DNA of 64,000 nt from Pseudomonas lini (GTDB lineage Bacteria; Pseudomonadota; Gammaproteobacteria; Pseudomonadales; Pseudomonadaceae), in assembly GCF_001042905.1 (NCBI RefSeq), contig NZ_JYLB01000001.1, positions 682,001 to 746,000 on the forward strand, read 5' to 3'. Made by a program: the position numbers and the translations under genes. Shown here in pieces: positions 35,066 to 45,740 of the stretch. Numbering within the stretch: position 1 is the first letter of the stretch; each line of letters begins with the position of its first letter. Under the pieces are notes generated by a model, which saw only the letters and a program-made list of their open reading frames with translations, searched no databases and was not told the DNA's origin.

Positions 35066-36730
35066 ATGCGCGATTACTTGTCTGCTACGTCACAGTTCAA
35101 TTATCAGCACACCGTCGATGCCGCGCTCACAGGGTCGTTGAGTGCGCTCAATGCCTGCGTCGAGTGTTGCGACCGGCATGCCTTGCCGGGGCGCATCGCG
35201 CTGTTCTGGGAAGGCCGCGACGGTGCCAGCGCGACCTACACCTTCAGCGACTTGCAGGACAAAGCCGCTCGGTTTGCCAATTTCCTGCTGGCCCAGGGCG
35301 TGAAGAAGGGCGATAAAGTCGCCGGCCTCCTGCCACGCAACATCGAGTTGCTGATCACCGTGTTCGCCACCTGGCGCATCGGCGCGGTCTATCAGCCGCT
35401 GTTTACCGCCTTCGGCCCGAAAGCCATCGAACATCGCCTCAACAGCTCCGGCGCCGCCGTCGTGGTGACCGATGCGGTCAATCGCTCGAAACTCGCTGAA
35501 GTGGCCGACTGCCCGACCATCGTCACCGTCGGCGGCCCCAAGGGCCAGGGCATCGTGCGTGGCGACTTCAGTTTCTGGGCCGAACTGGCCAATTATTCTT
35601 CCGAGTGCGAACCGGTATTGCTGACCGGCGAAGACCCGTTCCTGCTGATGTTCACCTCGGGCACCACCGGCCCGTCGAAAGCGTTGTCGGTGCCGCTCAA
35701 GGCAATTGTCGCGTTCCAGAGTTACACCCGTGACGCGGTAGACCTGCGCCCTGAAGACGCATTCTGGAACGTCGCCGATCCGGGCTGGGCCTATGGCATT
35801 TATTTCGGCGTCACCGGGCCGATGGCGATGGGGCATCCGATCACCTTTTACGATGGCCCGTTCACCCTCGAAAGCACCTGCCGGGTGATCAATAAATACG
35901 GGATCACCAACCTCACCGGTTCGCCGACCGCGTATCGCTTGCTGATTGCCGGTGGCGACGAGTTCGCCCGCTCGATCAAGGGCAAACTGCGTATTGTCAG
36001 CAGCGCCGGCGAGCCGCTGAACCCGGAAGTGATCCGCTGGTTCGCCGATAACCTCGGCGTGGTGATCCACGACCATTACGGCCAGACCGAACTGGGCATG
36101 GTCTTGTGCAACCACCACGGCCTCGATCATCCGGTGCACGTCGGCGCTGCCGGTTTCGCCTCGCCGGGTCACCGCATCGTAGTGCTGGATGACGAATACA
36201 AAGAGCTCGGCGTCGGCCAGCCAGGAATCCTGGCCATCGACCGTACCCAATCGCCGATGTGCTGGTTCGGCGGCTACGAAGGCGCACCGACCAAGGCCTT
36301 CGTCGGCAACTATTACCTGAGCGGCGACACCGTCGAGTGGAACCCGGACGGCAGCATCAGCTTCGTCGGCCGCAGCGACGACGTGATTACCACCTCCGGC
36401 TATCGCGTTGGCCCGTTCGACGTGGAAAGTGCGCTGATCGAACACCCGGCGGTGGTCGAAGCGGCGGTGATCGGCAAGCCCGATCCGGAGCGCACCGAGC
36501 TGGTCAAAGCCTTCGTTGTGCTCAGTCCGCAATACCGCGCCGAACCTGCGCTCGCCGAAGAGTTGCGCCAACACGTGCGCAAGCGTCTGGCGGCGCACGC
36601 GTACCCCCGTGAAATCGAATTTGTCAGCGAATTGCCGAAAACCCCAAGCGGCAAATTGCAGCGCTTTATCTTGCGCAACCAGGAAATCGCCAAGGCTCAA
36701 GAGGCCACCGCGAAGAACGTTTCAGCTTGA
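35066..36730 (+). CDS. AMP-dependent acyl-CoA synthetase (short or branched-chain acids)
   Basis: A 554-residue adenylate-forming ligase. P-loop [15 protein letters not shown], aromatic/acidic motif [12 protein letters not shown], hinge [21 protein letters not shown] and C-terminal catalytic Lys in [11 protein letters not shown] are all present. It is closest in style to acetyl/propionyl/isobutyryl-type synthetases. First gene of a five-gene operon (synthetase, SDR, thiolase, acyl-CoA dehydrogenase, hydratase), where it would activate a free short branched acid such as 2-methylbutyrate. The substrate is inferred from neighbours. Confidence 0.9.
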   Translation: MRDYLSATSQFNYQHTVDAALTGSLSALNACVECCDRHALPGRIALFWEGRDGASATYTFSDLQDKAARFANFLLAQGVKKGDKVAGLLPRNIELLITVFATWRIGAVYQPLFTAFGPKAIEHRLNSSGAAVVVTDAVNRSKLAEVADCPTIVTVGGPKGQGIVRGDFSFWAELANYSSECEPVLLTGEDPFLLMFTSGTTGPSKALSVPLKAIVAFQSYTRDAVDLRPEDAFWNVADPGWAYGIYFGVTGPMAMGHPITFYDGPFTLESTCRVINKYGITNLTGSPTAYRLLIAGGDEFARSIKGKLRIVSSAGEPLNPEVIRWFADNLGVVIHDHYGQTELGMVLCNHHGLDHPVHVGAAGFASPGHRIVVLDDEYKELGVGQPGILAIDRTQSPMCWFGGYEGAPTKAFVGNYYLSGDTVEWNPDGSISFVGRSDDVITTSGYRVGPFDVESALIEHPAVVEAAVIGKPDPERTELVKAFVVLSPQYRAEPALAEELRQHVRKRLAAHAYPREIEFVSELPKTPSGKLQRFILRNQEIAKAQEATAKNVSA

Positions 36731-36746
36731 ATCCAAGGAAACAATG

Positions 36747-37508
36747 ATGCAGATCGAAAACAAGGTTTTTCTCGTCACCGGTGGTGCGTCCGGTCTCGGT
36801 GCCGCCACTGCTGAAATGCTGGTGGCTGCTGGCGCCAAAGTGATGCTGGTGGACATGAACGCCGAAGCCGTCGCGGCCCAGGCTGCACGTCTGGGCGCGC
36901 AAAGCGTGGTGGCGGATATCAGCAATGAAGCGGCTGCGCAAGCGGCGGTGCAGGCGACGGTCAAAGCCTTTGGCGGCCTTAATGGTCTGGTCAATTGCGC
37001 CGGCATCGTTCGTGGCGAGAAGATCCTCGGCAAGAATGGCCCCCATGCACTGGCCAGTTTCAGCCAGGTGATCAACGTTAACCTGATCGGCAGCTTCAAC
37101 ATGCTGCGCCTGGCAGCGGCGGCGATTGCCGAAACCGAAGCCGACGAAGACGGTGAGCGCGGGGTGATCATCAACACCGCTTCGGCCGCAGCCTTCGACG
37201 GCCAGATCGGCCAAGCCGCGTATTCGGCGTCGAAAGGCGCGATCGTCAGCCTGACCTTGCCCGCCGCCCGTGAACTGGCGCGCTTCGGCATCCGCGTGAT
37301 GACCATCGCCCCGGGCATTTTCGAAACGCCAATGATGGCCGGTATGACCCCGGAAGTGCGCGAATCCTTGGCCGCCGGCGTTCCGTTCCCGCCGCGCCTG
37401 GGCAAGCCGAGCGAGTACGCCGCGCTGGTCAGGCATATCATAGAAAACAGCATGCTTAACGGTGAGGTGATCCGTCTCGACGGTGCCCTGCGCATGGCCG
37501 CCAAATAA
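36747..37508 (+). CDS. SDR-family 3-hydroxyacyl-CoA dehydrogenase (HSD17B10-like)
   Basis: A 253-residue short-chain dehydrogenase. Cofactor motif TGGASGLG with Asp38 after the second strand (MLVDMN) favours NAD. Catalytic Ser in [10 protein letters not shown] and YSASK are present. The insert and the [19 protein letters not shown] tail are typical of the HSD17B10 group, which oxidises 2-methyl-3-hydroxybutyryl-CoA in isoleucine breakdown. Two adjacent ATG codons exist (36744, 36747); the second has better spacing from AAGGAA. It lies 16 bases after the synthetase gene. Confidence 0.9.
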   Translation: MQIENKVFLVTGGASGLGAATAEMLVAAGAKVMLVDMNAEAVAAQAARLGAQSVVADISNEAAAQAAVQATVKAFGGLNGLVNCAGIVRGEKILGKNGPHALASFSQVINVNLIGSFNMLRLAAAAIAETEADEDGERGVIINTASAAAFDGQIGQAAYSASKGAIVSLTLPAARELARFGIRVMTIAPGIFETPMMAGMTPEVRESLAAGVPFPPRLGKPSEYAALVRHIIENSMLNGEVIRLDGALRMAAK

Positions 37509-37520
37509 GGAGGATTAAAC

Positions 37521-38714
37521 ATGACACTTTCCAACGATCCGATTGTTATTGTCAGCGCCGTCCGCACCCCGATGGGCGGTTTCCAGGGCGAGCTGAAAAG
37601 CCTGACCGCGCCGCAACTGGGCGCCGCAGCTATTCGTGCTGCCGTCGAACGCGCCGGTGTTTCGCCTGAATCCGTCGAAGAAGTGCTGTTCGGCTGCGTG
37701 CTCTCCGCCGGTCTCGGCCAGGCCCCGGCGCGGCAAGCGGCACTGGGCGCCGGGCTGGATAAATCGACCCGTTGCACCACGCTGAACAAAATGTGCGGCT
37801 CGGGCATGGAAGCCACGATCCTGGCCCACGACATGCTGATCGCCGGCAGTGCCGATGTGGTCGTCGCCGGCGGTATGGAAAGCATGTCCAACGCGCCATT
37901 CCTGCTGGACCGCGCCCGCAGCGGTTACCGCATGGGCCATGGCCGGGTGCTCGATCACATGTTCCTCGACGGTCTTGAAGACGCCTACGACAAGGGCCGT
38001 CTGATGGGCACCTTCGCCGAGGATTGCGCCGAAACCAACGGCTTTACCCGTGAAGCTCAAGACGCCTTCGCCATCGCTTCGACCACCCGCGCGCAACAGG
38101 CGATCAAGGACGGCAGCTTCAACGCCGAGATCGTGCCCGTGCAGGTGATGGTCGGCAAAGAGCAGGTGCTGATCAGCCACGACGAACAGCCGCCGAAAGC
38201 CAAACTGGACAAGATCGCCTCGCTGAAACCGGCATTCCGCGATGGCGGCACTGTGACCGCGGCGAACTCCAGTTCGATCTCCGATGGCGCTGCAGCATTG
38301 GTGCTGATGCGCCGTTCCGAAGCAGAGAAACAAGGCCTTAAACCGCTGGCGGTGATTCATGGTCACGCTGCATTTGCCGACACGCCGGGGCTGTTCCCGG
38401 TGGCACCGGTGGGCGCGATCAAGAAACTGATGAAGAAAACCGGCTGGTCCCTGGACGAAGTCGAATTGTTCGAAGTCAATGAAGCCTTTGCGGTGGTCAG
38501 TCTGGTGACCATGACCAAACTGGAAATCCCTCACGAGAAGATCAACGTCCACGGTGGTGCCTGCGCTTTGGGCCACCCGATCGGTGCGTCTGGCGCGCGG
38601 ATCCTCGTGACCTTGCTCTCGGCCTTGCGCCAGAAAGGCCTGAAACGCGGTGTTGCAGCGATCTGCATTGGCGGCGGCGAAGCCACGGCCATGGCTGTGG
38701 AATGCCTGTACTAA
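37521..38714 (+). CDS. Acetyl-CoA C-acyltransferase (thiolase II family)
   Basis: A 397-residue degradative or biosynthetic thiolase. The nucleophile Cys is in TTLNKMCGSGM, NEAFAVVS is present, the His is in GGACALGHPIGASGAR and the second Cys is in AICIGGGEA. It would cleave 3-ketoacyl-CoA, here probably 2-methylacetoacetyl-CoA, to acetyl-CoA and propionyl-CoA. A GGAGG site precedes the ATG, 12 bases after the SDR gene. Confidence 0.93.
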   Translation: MTLSNDPIVIVSAVRTPMGGFQGELKSLTAPQLGAAAIRAAVERAGVSPESVEEVLFGCVLSAGLGQAPARQAALGAGLDKSTRCTTLNKMCGSGMEATILAHDMLIAGSADVVVAGGMESMSNAPFLLDRARSGYRMGHGRVLDHMFLDGLEDAYDKGRLMGTFAEDCAETNGFTREAQDAFAIASTTRAQQAIKDGSFNAEIVPVQVMVGKEQVLISHDEQPPKAKLDKIASLKPAFRDGGTVTAANSSSISDGAAALVLMRRSEAEKQGLKPLAVIHGHAAFADTPGLFPVAPVGAIKKLMKKTGWSLDEVELFEVNEAFAVVSLVTMTKLEIPHEKINVHGGACALGHPIGASGARILVTLLSALRQKGLKRGVAAICIGGGEATAMAVECLY

Positions 38715-38761
38715 GGCCCGCATGGCTTCTGTAGGGGCAATTACATTTTTAAGGACTTGGC

Positions 38762-39889
38762 ATGATTCCCAATGACGAACAACTTCAGATCAGCGACGCG
38801 GCCCGGCAGTTTGCCCAGGAACGGCTGAAACCGTTCGCCGCCGAATGGGACCGTGAACATCGCTTCCCCAAGGAAGCCATCAGCGAGATGGCCGACCTGG
38901 GTTTCTTCGGCATGCTGGTGCCGGAGCAGTGGGGCGGTTGCGACACCGGTTACCTGGCCTACGCCATGGCCCTGGAAGAAATCGCTGCCGGCGACGGCGC
39001 CTGCTCGACCATCATGAGCGTACACAACTCGGTGGGTTGCGTGCCGATCCTCAAGTTCGGCAACGACGACCAGAAAGAGCGCTTCCTCAAACCGCTGGCC
39101 AGCGGCGCGATGCTCGGTGCGTTTGCCCTGACCGAACCGCAAGCCGGCTCCGACGCCAGCAGCCTGAAAACCCGTGCCCGGCTGGACGGCGATCACTACG
39201 TGCTTAATGGTTGCAAGCAGTTCATTACTTCCGGGCAAAACGCCGGGGTGGTCATTGTGTTTGCGGTGACCGACCCGAGTGCCGGCAAACGCGGGATCAC
39301 GGCGCTGATCGTGCCGACCGATTCGCCGGGCTATAAAGTCGCGCGGGTCGAAGACAAACTTGGTCAGCACGCCTCCGATACCTGCCAGATCCTCTTCGAG
39401 GATGTGAAAGTCCCGGTGGCCAATCGACTGGGCGAGGAGGGCGAAGGCTACAAGATCGCCCTGGCCAACCTCGAAGGCGGTCGTGTCGGCATCGCCTCGC
39501 AATCGGTGGGCATGGCCCGCGCCGCGTTCGAAGCGGCCCGTGATTATGCTCGCGAACGCGAGAGTTTCGGCAAGCCGATCATCGAACACCAGGCGGTAGC
39601 CTTCCGGCTAGCGGATATGGCAACCCAGATCGCCGTCGCCCGGCAGATGGTGCATTACGCGGCGGCGTTGCGCGACAGCGGCAAACCGGCGCTGGTGGAA
39701 GCATCCATGGCCAAGCTGTTCGCTTCGGAAATGGCCGAGAAGGTCTGCTCCTCGGCGTTGCAAACCCTTGGCGGTTACGGTTACCTGAACGACTTCCCGC
39801 TGGAGCGGATCTACCGCGACGTGCGGGTGTGCCAGATCTACGAAGGCACCAGCGACATTCAGCGCATGGTCATTTCGCGCAATCTTTGA
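38762..39889 (+). CDS. Acyl-CoA dehydrogenase (short/branched-chain type)
   Basis: A 375-residue FAD flavoprotein with the full dehydrogenase fold. FAD and substrate segments [13 protein letters not shown] and [13 protein letters not shown] are present, and the catalytic Glu lies in [12 protein letters not shown] near the C-terminus, as in SCAD and short/branched-chain dehydrogenases. It would oxidise 2-methylbutyryl-CoA to tiglyl-CoA and pass electrons to ETF. Fourth gene of the operon. Confidence 0.92.
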   Translation: MIPNDEQLQISDAARQFAQERLKPFAAEWDREHRFPKEAISEMADLGFFGMLVPEQWGGCDTGYLAYAMALEEIAAGDGACSTIMSVHNSVGCVPILKFGNDDQKERFLKPLASGAMLGAFALTEPQAGSDASSLKTRARLDGDHYVLNGCKQFITSGQNAGVVIVFAVTDPSAGKRGITALIVPTDSPGYKVARVEDKLGQHASDTCQILFEDVKVPVANRLGEEGEGYKIALANLEGGRVGIASQSVGMARAAFEAARDYARERESFGKPIIEHQAVAFRLADMATQIAVARQMVHYAAALRDSGKPALVEASMAKLFASEMAEKVCSSALQTLGGYGYLNDFPLERIYRDVRVCQIYEGTSDIQRMVISRNL

Positions 39890-39904
39890 GAAGGAGTCCC
39901 CTCT

Positions 39905-40693
39905 GTGAGCAATAAAGAGCTGAACTACGAAACGATTTTGCTGGAAACCCACGGCCGCGTCGGCCTGATCACCCTCAACCGTCCGCAAGCCTTGAACGCG
40001 TTGAATGCGCAAATTGTCAGCGAATTGAACCACGCCCTCGATGGTCTGGAAGCCGATTCGAACATCGGTTGTATCGTGCTGACCGGCTCGAAAAAAGCCT
40101 TCGCCGCCGGTGCCGACATCAAGGAAATGGCCGAGCTGACGTATCCGCAGATCTACCTCGATGACCTGTTCAGCGACAGCGATCGCGTGGCCAACCGCCG
40201 CAAGCCGATCATCGCCGCAGTCAACGGTTTCGCCTTGGGCGGCGGTTGTGAACTGGCGTTGATGTGCGACTTCATTCTGGCGGGCGACAACGCCAAATTC
40301 GGTCAGCCGGAAATCAACCTCGGTGTGTTGCCGGGCATGGGCGGCACCCAGCGCCTGACCCGAGCCGTGGGCAAGGCCAAGGCCATGGAAATGTGCCTGA
40401 GCGGACGTTTGATCGATGCGGTGGAAGCAGAGCGCTGCGGCATTGTTGCGCGCATCGTGCCCGCGGATGAGCTATTGGAAGAGGCGCTGAAAGTCGCGGC
40501 GCTGATTGCCAAGAAGTCGCTGCCGATTGCGATGATGATCAAGGAAAGCGTCAACCGCGCGTTTGAAGTCAGCCTGTCGGAAGGTGTGCGTTTTGAGCGC
40601 CGGGTGTTCCATGCGGCGTTTGCGACGCAGGATCAGAAGGAAGGGATGGCGGCGTTTATTGCCAAGCGGGAGGCGGAGTTCCAGGGTAAGTGA
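39905..40693 (+). CDS. Enoyl-CoA hydratase
   Basis: A 262-residue crotonase. Both catalytic Glu are retained ([12 protein letters not shown] and [18 protein letters not shown]), with the CoA-binding [14 protein letters not shown]. It would hydrate tiglyl-CoA or crotonyl-CoA. It uses a GTG start at 39905 behind a strong AAGGAG site, 15 bases after the dehydrogenase. Last gene of the plus-strand operon. Confidence 0.93.
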   Translation: MSNKELNYETILLETHGRVGLITLNRPQALNALNAQIVSELNHALDGLEADSNIGCIVLTGSKKAFAAGADIKEMAELTYPQIYLDDLFSDSDRVANRRKPIIAAVNGFALGGGCELALMCDFILAGDNAKFGQPEINLGVLPGMGGTQRLTRAVGKAKAMEMCLSGRLIDAVEAERCGIVARIVPADELLEEALKVAALIAKKSLPIAMMIKESVNRAFEVSLSEGVRFERRVFHAAFATQDQKEGMAAFIAKREAEFQGK

Positions 40694-40716
40694 TGTAGCG
40701 TTCTTGCGGACGCTTT

Positions 40717-40805
40717 CGCGAGCAAGCCCGCTCCCACATTTGATCTCGGGTGTTCACAAATGCCGTGTACACCGCAGGACTAATGTGGGAGCGGGCTTGC
40801 TCGCG
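40717..40805. repeat. REP inverted pair between convergent catabolic operons
   Basis: Inverted GAGCGGGCTTGCTCGC-type arms exactly in the gap between the 3' ends of the hydratase gene and the minus-strand dehydrogenase gene; a likely shared transcription end. Confidence 0.9.
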
Positions 40806-40819
40806 AAGCTTTTAAGGCT

Positions 40820-41971
40820 TCAAACCAGGTAGTGCTTGAGCTCCCGGGCAATCACCATCCGCTGTATCTCGCTCGACCCTTCATAAATCTGCGTGATCCG
40901 CGCATCCCGGTAGTAGCGCTCCACCGGGTAATCCTCCAGATACCCATACCCGCCATGAATCTGTATCGCCGACGAGCAGACCTTCTCGGCCATTTCCGAG
41001 GCAAACAGCTTGGCCTGTGAAGCCTCCGACAGACACGGCTTGCCAGCACTGCGCAACCTTGCGGCGTGGAGGATCAGCAAACGCGCGGCGTTCAGCCGGG
41101 TGTGCATGTCGGCCAGCATATTGGCGATGCTCTGGTGTTCGATGATCGGCTTGTCGAACTGCACCCGATCGCGCGCGTAAGCCAGCGCTGCTTCGAACGC
41201 CGCACGGGCGATGCCCAAGGCTTGCGCGGCGATGCCGATGCGGCCGCCTTCGAGGTTGGAGAGGGCGATGGCCAGGCCTTTGCCGCGTTCGCCGAGCAAA
41301 TTGGCCTCGGGAACGGTGCAATTGCTCAGGGTCACGGCGCAGGTATCGGACGCACGGATACCCATCTTGTGTTCACTGCGGTCGACGATAAAACCTGCGG
41401 TTTCGGTCGGCACCAGGAACGCCGAGATGCCGCGCTTGCCCAGCTCCGGATCGGTCACGGCGAACACGATTGCGAGCTTCGCCCGTTTGCCATTGCTGAC
41501 GAATTGCTTGGCGCCATTGATCACCCACTGGCCGTCGCGCAGTTCGGCGCGGGTGCGCAGGTTGTGGGCTTCGGAACCGGCTTGGGGTTCGGTGAGGCAA
41601 AAGCAACCGATGGCCTGGCCGCTGGCGAGGTCTGGCAACCATTGCTGTTTCTGCTCTTCGGTGCCGTAGTTGAGCACCGGCCCGCAGCCCACGGAGTTAT
41701 GGATGCTCATCAGCGCACCAGTGGCGCCGTCGCCGGCGGAAATCTCTTCCACCGCCAAGGCGTAGGCGACGTAGTCGACATAAGTGCCGCCCCATTCCTC
41801 GGGCACCACCATGCCCAGCAGACCCAGTTCACCCATCTTCGCTACCAGACCGTCATCGATCCAGCCGGCCTTTTCCCAGGCTTGTGCATGGGGCGCGATT
41901 TCGCCGCGGGCAAAATCCCGGGCCATGTCGCGGATCATCACTTGCTCTTCGCTCAATTCGATATCGTGCAT
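40820..41971 (-). CDS. Acyl-CoA dehydrogenase (isobutyryl-CoA dehydrogenase candidate)
   Basis: A 383-residue acyl-CoA dehydrogenase, paralogous to the 38762 product. [26 protein letters not shown] and the catalytic-Glu motif [12 protein letters not shown] are present. It lies three bases after the 3-hydroxyisobutyryl-CoA hydrolase gene, so it most likely oxidises isobutyryl-CoA to methacrylyl-CoA in valine catabolism. A general short-chain role cannot be excluded. Confidence 0.9.
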   Translation of the reverse strand: MHDIELSEEQVMIRDMARDFARGEIAPHAQAWEKAGWIDDGLVAKMGELGLLGMVVPEEWGGTYVDYVAYALAVEEISAGDGATGALMSIHNSVGCGPVLNYGTEEQKQQWLPDLASGQAIGCFCLTEPQAGSEAHNLRTRAELRDGQWVINGAKQFVSNGKRAKLAIVFAVTDPELGKRGISAFLVPTETAGFIVDRSEHKMGIRASDTCAVTLSNCTVPEANLLGERGKGLAIALSNLEGGRIGIAAQALGIARAAFEAALAYARDRVQFDKPIIEHQSIANMLADMHTRLNAARLLILHAARLRSAGKPCLSEASQAKLFASEMAEKVCSSAIQIHGGYGYLEDYPVERYYRDARITQIYEGSSEIQRMVIARELKHYLV

Positions 41972-41974
41972 GAC

Positions 41975-43081
41975 TCAGCTCCCACTCTGCTCGAACCCGG
42001 TGAAAAAACTCGCCACGTGCTCGGCGTCCAGCGCCTGCAGGGTCGGCGGATTCCAGCGCGGGGTCTTGTCTTTGTCGATCAGCAAGGCGCGCACGCCTTC
42101 AATCAGGTCGCCGCGTTCGAACCACTGGCGATCCAGGTGCAGTTCGAGGGCGAAGCACTGTTCCAGGCTCAGGTGCCGACCGCGCCGCAGCATCTCCAGG
42201 GTCACGCCCATGGCCAGCGGTGAGCGGCTTTCCAGCAAGTCAGCGGTGGCCGTGGCCCACTCATGGCTATCGGCGACGGTCACTTCACGCAGTTGTTCCA
42301 CCATACTCGGCACATCGGGCAGGGCGAAGAAGTGATCGATAGCCGGCCGCAACGCCGCCAATGGTGCAGCCGGCAGTTGTTGCACGGCGAGTTTCGCCAG
42401 CAGACCTTGAAGGTCCTTCAATGGAGTCTCGTGCCATTCGAGCTGATCGAGTTGCTCGTCCAGGGTGCCCAGCTTGTTGCTTTCCAGGTACCAGTCTGCC
42501 AGGCCGCAATAGAGCGCATCGGCCGCACGGATTTGCACGCCACTGACACCTAGGTAAATACCCAGCTCACCGGGAACACGCGGCAGAAAATGGCTGCCGC
42601 CGACGTCCGGGAAATATCCGATAGCCACTTCCGGCATCGCCAGACGGCTGCGCTCGGTGACCACCCGCAAATCGGCGCCTTGCACCAGCCCCATGCCACC
42701 GCCCAGCACAAAGCCGTCCATCAAGGCCAGGACCGGTTTGCGATAGTGATGGATGGCGAGGTCGAGGGCGTATTCCTCGACGAAGAAGTCTTCATGCAGG
42801 GTGTCGCCGCTTTTGAAACTGTCGTACAGCGAGCGGATATCGCCGCCGGCACAGAACGCTTTCTCACCAGCGCCGCGCAACACCACCGCATGCACCTGCG
42901 GATCCTGTGCCCAGGCATCGAGCTGCTGTTGCAGGCTGCGAACCATGTCCAGGGTAATGGCGTTGAGGCCGGCGGGACGATTGAGGGTCAGGTGACCGAT
43001 GTGATTGCGCACCTCGGCCAACACTTCGTTTTGCGTGGCATCCATGGGCTGTGTGGTCGGGGATGAAACCTGAGCAGTCAT
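41975..43081 (-). CDS. 3-hydroxyisobutyryl-CoA hydrolase (crotonase superfamily)
   Basis: A 368-residue protein, longer than hydratases as is usual for this hydrolase. GEKAFCAGGDIRSLY, the oxyanion loop GFVLGGGMGLVQGADLRV and the catalytic MPEVAIGYFPDVGGSHFLPR (Glu and Asp) match the HIBYL-CoA hydrolase pattern. It releases CoA from 3-hydroxyisobutyryl-CoA in valine breakdown. The ATG at 43081 has GGGAG six bases upstream; a GTG directly before it is possible. First gene of the minus-strand operon. Confidence 0.9.
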   Translation of the reverse strand: MTAQVSSPTTQPMDATQNEVLAEVRNHIGHLTLNRPAGLNAITLDMVRSLQQQLDAWAQDPQVHAVVLRGAGEKAFCAGGDIRSLYDSFKSGDTLHEDFFVEEYALDLAIHHYRKPVLALMDGFVLGGGMGLVQGADLRVVTERSRLAMPEVAIGYFPDVGGSHFLPRVPGELGIYLGVSGVQIRAADALYCGLADWYLESNKLGTLDEQLDQLEWHETPLKDLQGLLAKLAVQQLPAAPLAALRPAIDHFFALPDVPSMVEQLREVTVADSHEWATATADLLESRSPLAMGVTLEMLRRGRHLSLEQCFALELHLDRQWFERGDLIEGVRALLIDKDKTPRWNPPTLQALDAEHVASFFTGFEQSGS

Positions 43082-43217
43082 CACTAACTCCCTGCTTTTA
43101 TTGTTCTTTATAGAGAAGCTCGCGCGCGAGCGATGCTGGATCGTATCAGTGCAAATTTGTGATGTACAACCGGGATACGTGCAGGTGCTGTTTGCATTTT
43201 TACCTTAAAGCCAAAAC

Positions 43218-43291
43218 AAAAGATCGCAGCCTTCGGCAGCTCCTACGCAATCGATGTTCAACGTAGGAGCTGCCGAAGGCTGCGATCTTTT
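43218..43291. repeat. REP inverted pair (GTAGGAGCTGCCGAAGGCTG type)
   Basis: Compact pair with a 15-base spacer between the HPP gene's 3' end and the valine operon promoter. Confidence 0.9.
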
Positions 43292-43308
43292 GATCTTTCT
43301 TTTGATCT

Positions 43309-44004
43309 TCAACCCTTGCTGGAAAATACATCCCCGATGCTACGCCGCTTGGCATGCAATTCACTGGCATGGATCAGTTGTTCGAGGTCTTCGGGGGTGA
43401 CGTCGTAAAAGGCCTCCATGTCGGCGAGGGCCAGTTTCAGATCCGCGGCAGTGATCGCCTGGCTGTCGGGGAGGGGCATCATCGGCGCCGGTTCGGCGGG
43501 ACGTTTTGGGTAACGAATGCGCGTCAGATTGTTGTACGCCAATGCGCTGAGCAGCATCGTCGAGGCACTGAGCATCACCGGGCCGAGGGCTTTCCATTCC
43601 AGGGCGATGGTCGCCGGGTCCGCCACCACCAAAAGCAACGCCAACGCACCGGCCGGTGGGTGCAGGCAACGCAGCCAGCACATCAGAATCAGCGCCATGC
43701 CTGCCGCGAGGCACGCGCTGCCCAAGGTGCGTCCGAGTACATGAGCGACCAGCAGTGAGACCACCCCGGCGCTCAAGTAGCCGCCAAGAATCGACCAGGG
43801 CTGGGCGAGGGCGCCTGAGGACACAGCAAACAGCAATACTGCGGATGCACCCAGCGGGCCGATCAGGTGCTGCGCCACTTCCATGCCAAATACCTGACTG
43901 CAGAGCCAGACGCTGAACATCGTCCCCAGCGACATGCCGATGGCGGCGCGGCTCCATTCTGAAGGACGGGTATTGATGGCGGCAGGGAACCAGCGAGCAA
44001 ACAT
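43309..44004 (-). CDS. HPP family integral membrane protein
   Basis: A 231-residue protein with four or five hydrophobic segments and the signature LRCLHPPAGALAL that names the HPP family. A soluble tail of about 75 residues follows (DLKLALADMEAFYDVTPEDLEQL). Some HPP proteins are linked to nitrite transport in cyanobacteria and plastids; the role in Pseudomonas is unknown. The start is uncertain: I chose the first ATG (44004), while a TTG at 44034 would add ten residues. Confidence 0.85.
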   Translation of the reverse strand: MFARWFPAAINTRPSEWSRAAIGMSLGTMFSVWLCSQVFGMEVAQHLIGPLGASAVLLFAVSSGALAQPWSILGGYLSAGVVSLLVAHVLGRTLGSACLAAGMALILMCWLRCLHPPAGALALLLVVADPATIALEWKALGPVMLSASTMLLSALAYNNLTRIRYPKRPAEPAPMMPLPDSQAITAADLKLALADMEAFYDVTPEDLEQLIHASELHAKRRSIGDVFSSKG

Positions 44005-44160
44005 GAGGCAAACAATCCGTAAAAATCGAGGCAAAAAAAAGGCTTAGCTGGGATACCCAGAAAGCCCTTGAAGTAGTTCCAACTATTGGGGGAGGAACGC
44101 CGCACAGTGTGCCGATCATTCCTGATGCTGACAAATTCATATTAATGCAGTTTCAATGCA

Positions 44161-45339
44161 TTATTTTTGCAGTATTGCCACGCGCCGACCGCTCATGAAG
44201 CAGAGAAAACCGCCCATTGCCGTCAACGCGCTCAAGGCATAGAACATGGTGGGTGCGGGCGTGTGCATCAGCAGATAGCCACAGATCACCGGGCTCAGCG
44301 CACCGCCGAGGGCCGCGAGGTTCTGCGCGCCGTAATAGCTGCCGCGCAGTTCTTCCGGGGCCAAGGTGTCGACAAAGAGGAATTCGGCGGGGTAAATGAT
44401 CATTTCGCCGAGGGTGAAAATGAACATCGCCACGCACCAGCTCACCAGGCTGTCAGCCAGGCTGAAACCGATCAACCCGAGGATGAACAGGCTGGTGCCG
44501 CCAGCAATCCAGTAACGCAGTTGTTCACGTTTGAGGAACCGTCCGATCTGATATTGCAGCAGGATCACGCTGATGGCGTTGCAGGCGAGCAGGGCAGCCA
44601 TGGTTTCCAGGGCACGTTTGGTGTCTTGCGTGACCAGCAGGTATTGCGACAAGTACAGGGTGAAACGACCGTGCACCACGGTGCTGAGCAGGCAGCCGCA
44701 AGTGAACATGATCAGCGTGCGGTCGTTCTTCAGGGTGATCAGGGTTTTGAGGAAACTCTGGGGCTGGCCGATGGCGGGTATCTGGGCCGGGTCTTTGGGA
44801 ATTCCGCTCATCAGGAAAATACTGAAGAATGCGATGCCGCCGGCAATCAGGAATGGCGCTGTTGGCTGCACCCCGGCGATTACCACACCGAGCATGGGGC
44901 CGGTGGCGTAGCCGATGTTGGTCAGCGTGTAGCGCAGTGAAAAAGCCTTGGCGCGCTGGCCCATAGGCAGGTTCTCGCTGAGGATCGCCTTGGACCCGAT
45001 CAGGAACAGCGCCGAGGCGGTTTCGGTAATCACCAGGGTGGCGGTGGTCAGGTAAAGGTTTTCGGCGAAGGTCAGCAGCACAAAGCCGATGGCACTGGAG
45101 AGCATGGCCAGGATCAGCAGCCGGCGTTTTTCGAGGCGGTCGATGATGTAGCCGCCGTAAAGGGCGAGCAGGGTGGCGATGAACACCGCGATGCCCAGCA
45201 ACAGGCCGACGTCCTGTTGGTTGAGGCCGAGTTTGTTGCTCAGAAACAGGGTGAGCAACGGGCTGGTAATGGCGCGGCTGACGACGATGGTCAGCGAAAC
45301 GATCATCAAGCGGCGGATAACGAGGGAGTAAGTGGCCAC
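44161..45339 (-). CDS. MFS transporter (multidrug/sugar efflux type)
   Basis: A 392-residue transporter with about 12 membrane segments. The loop 2-3 motif appears as GGYIIDRLEKRRLLIL (a G-x-x-x-D-R-x-x-R-R form), and TETASALFLIGSKAILSENL follows in TM5. It resembles MFS efflux proteins, but the substrate is unknown. The start is doubtful: I chose a GTG at 45339 preceded at some distance by AAGGA; an ATG at 45306 is the alternative, and the frame upstream is REP sequence. Confidence 0.83.
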   Translation of the reverse strand: MATYSLVIRRLMIVSLTIVVSRAITSPLLTLFLSNKLGLNQQDVGLLLGIAVFIATLLALYGGYIIDRLEKRRLLILAMLSSAIGFVLLTFAENLYLTTATLVITETASALFLIGSKAILSENLPMGQRAKAFSLRYTLTNIGYATGPMLGVVIAGVQPTAPFLIAGGIAFFSIFLMSGIPKDPAQIPAIGQPQSFLKTLITLKNDRTLIMFTCGCLLSTVVHGRFTLYLSQYLLVTQDTKRALETMAALLACNAISVILLQYQIGRFLKREQLRYWIAGGTSLFILGLIGFSLADSLVSWCVAMFIFTLGEMIIYPAEFLFVDTLAPEELRGSYYGAQNLAALGGALSPVICGYLLMHTPAPTMFYALSALTAMGGFLCFMSGRRVAILQK

Positions 45340-45402
45340 GGTGGGGCAAATGTCCTTATTAAGATTCTGTAGTGTCCGACACAAGACCGAGTCGTTGCCA
45401 AT

Positions 45403-45487
45403 CGCGGGCAAGCCCGCTCCCACAGGTTTTGTGTCGATCATTTAATCGTGGCTCGACGCGAACCTTGTGGGAGCGGGCTTGCCCGCG
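45403..45487. repeat. REP inverted pair upstream of the MFS gene
   Basis: Inverted GCGGGCAAGCCCGCTCCCAC arms between the MFS promoter region and the 3' end of the MmgE/PrpD relic. Confidence 0.9.
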
Positions 45488-45513
45488 AAGAGGCCAGCAC
45501 AAACAACGCATAC

Positions 45514-45740
45514 TCAACTCAGCCACCGCTCAAGCGCCCGAACCGATTCCAGCTCTTCAAGTCGCCACAACTGCGCAAGCAATTCTTCCGCCCGCTGTCG
45601 CGGCATCACCCGCCCCGCCAGACTGAAAAACTTCTCCTCCAGCGCCTCATCACTCAACCGATTGCCCGGCGCACCCAACGGCACCTCAACACACAGGCTC
45701 GCTTGCCGACCGTCCACGGTCTGCAGGCTATACGTCCCTA
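45514..45740 (-). pseudogene. C-terminal relic of an MmgE/PrpD family gene
   Basis: About 75 codons remain open, from GTYSLQTVDGRQASLC through VEVPLGAPGNRLSDEALEEKF to the stop. This resembles the C-terminal end of MmgE/PrpD (2-methylcitrate dehydratase-like) proteins, where an xxPxGxPxNPxSxxELxxKF pattern is usual. The other roughly 380 codons are absent, and the frame breaks exactly where a REP pair begins (45741). Assignment rests on a short motif and is moderate. Confidence 0.6.

Noticed and set aside
35090..36700. 536-codon minus-strand open frame opposite the acyl-CoA synthetase gene
   Set aside because: Antisense shadow in GC-rich coding DNA; no recognisable motif and no ribosome site.
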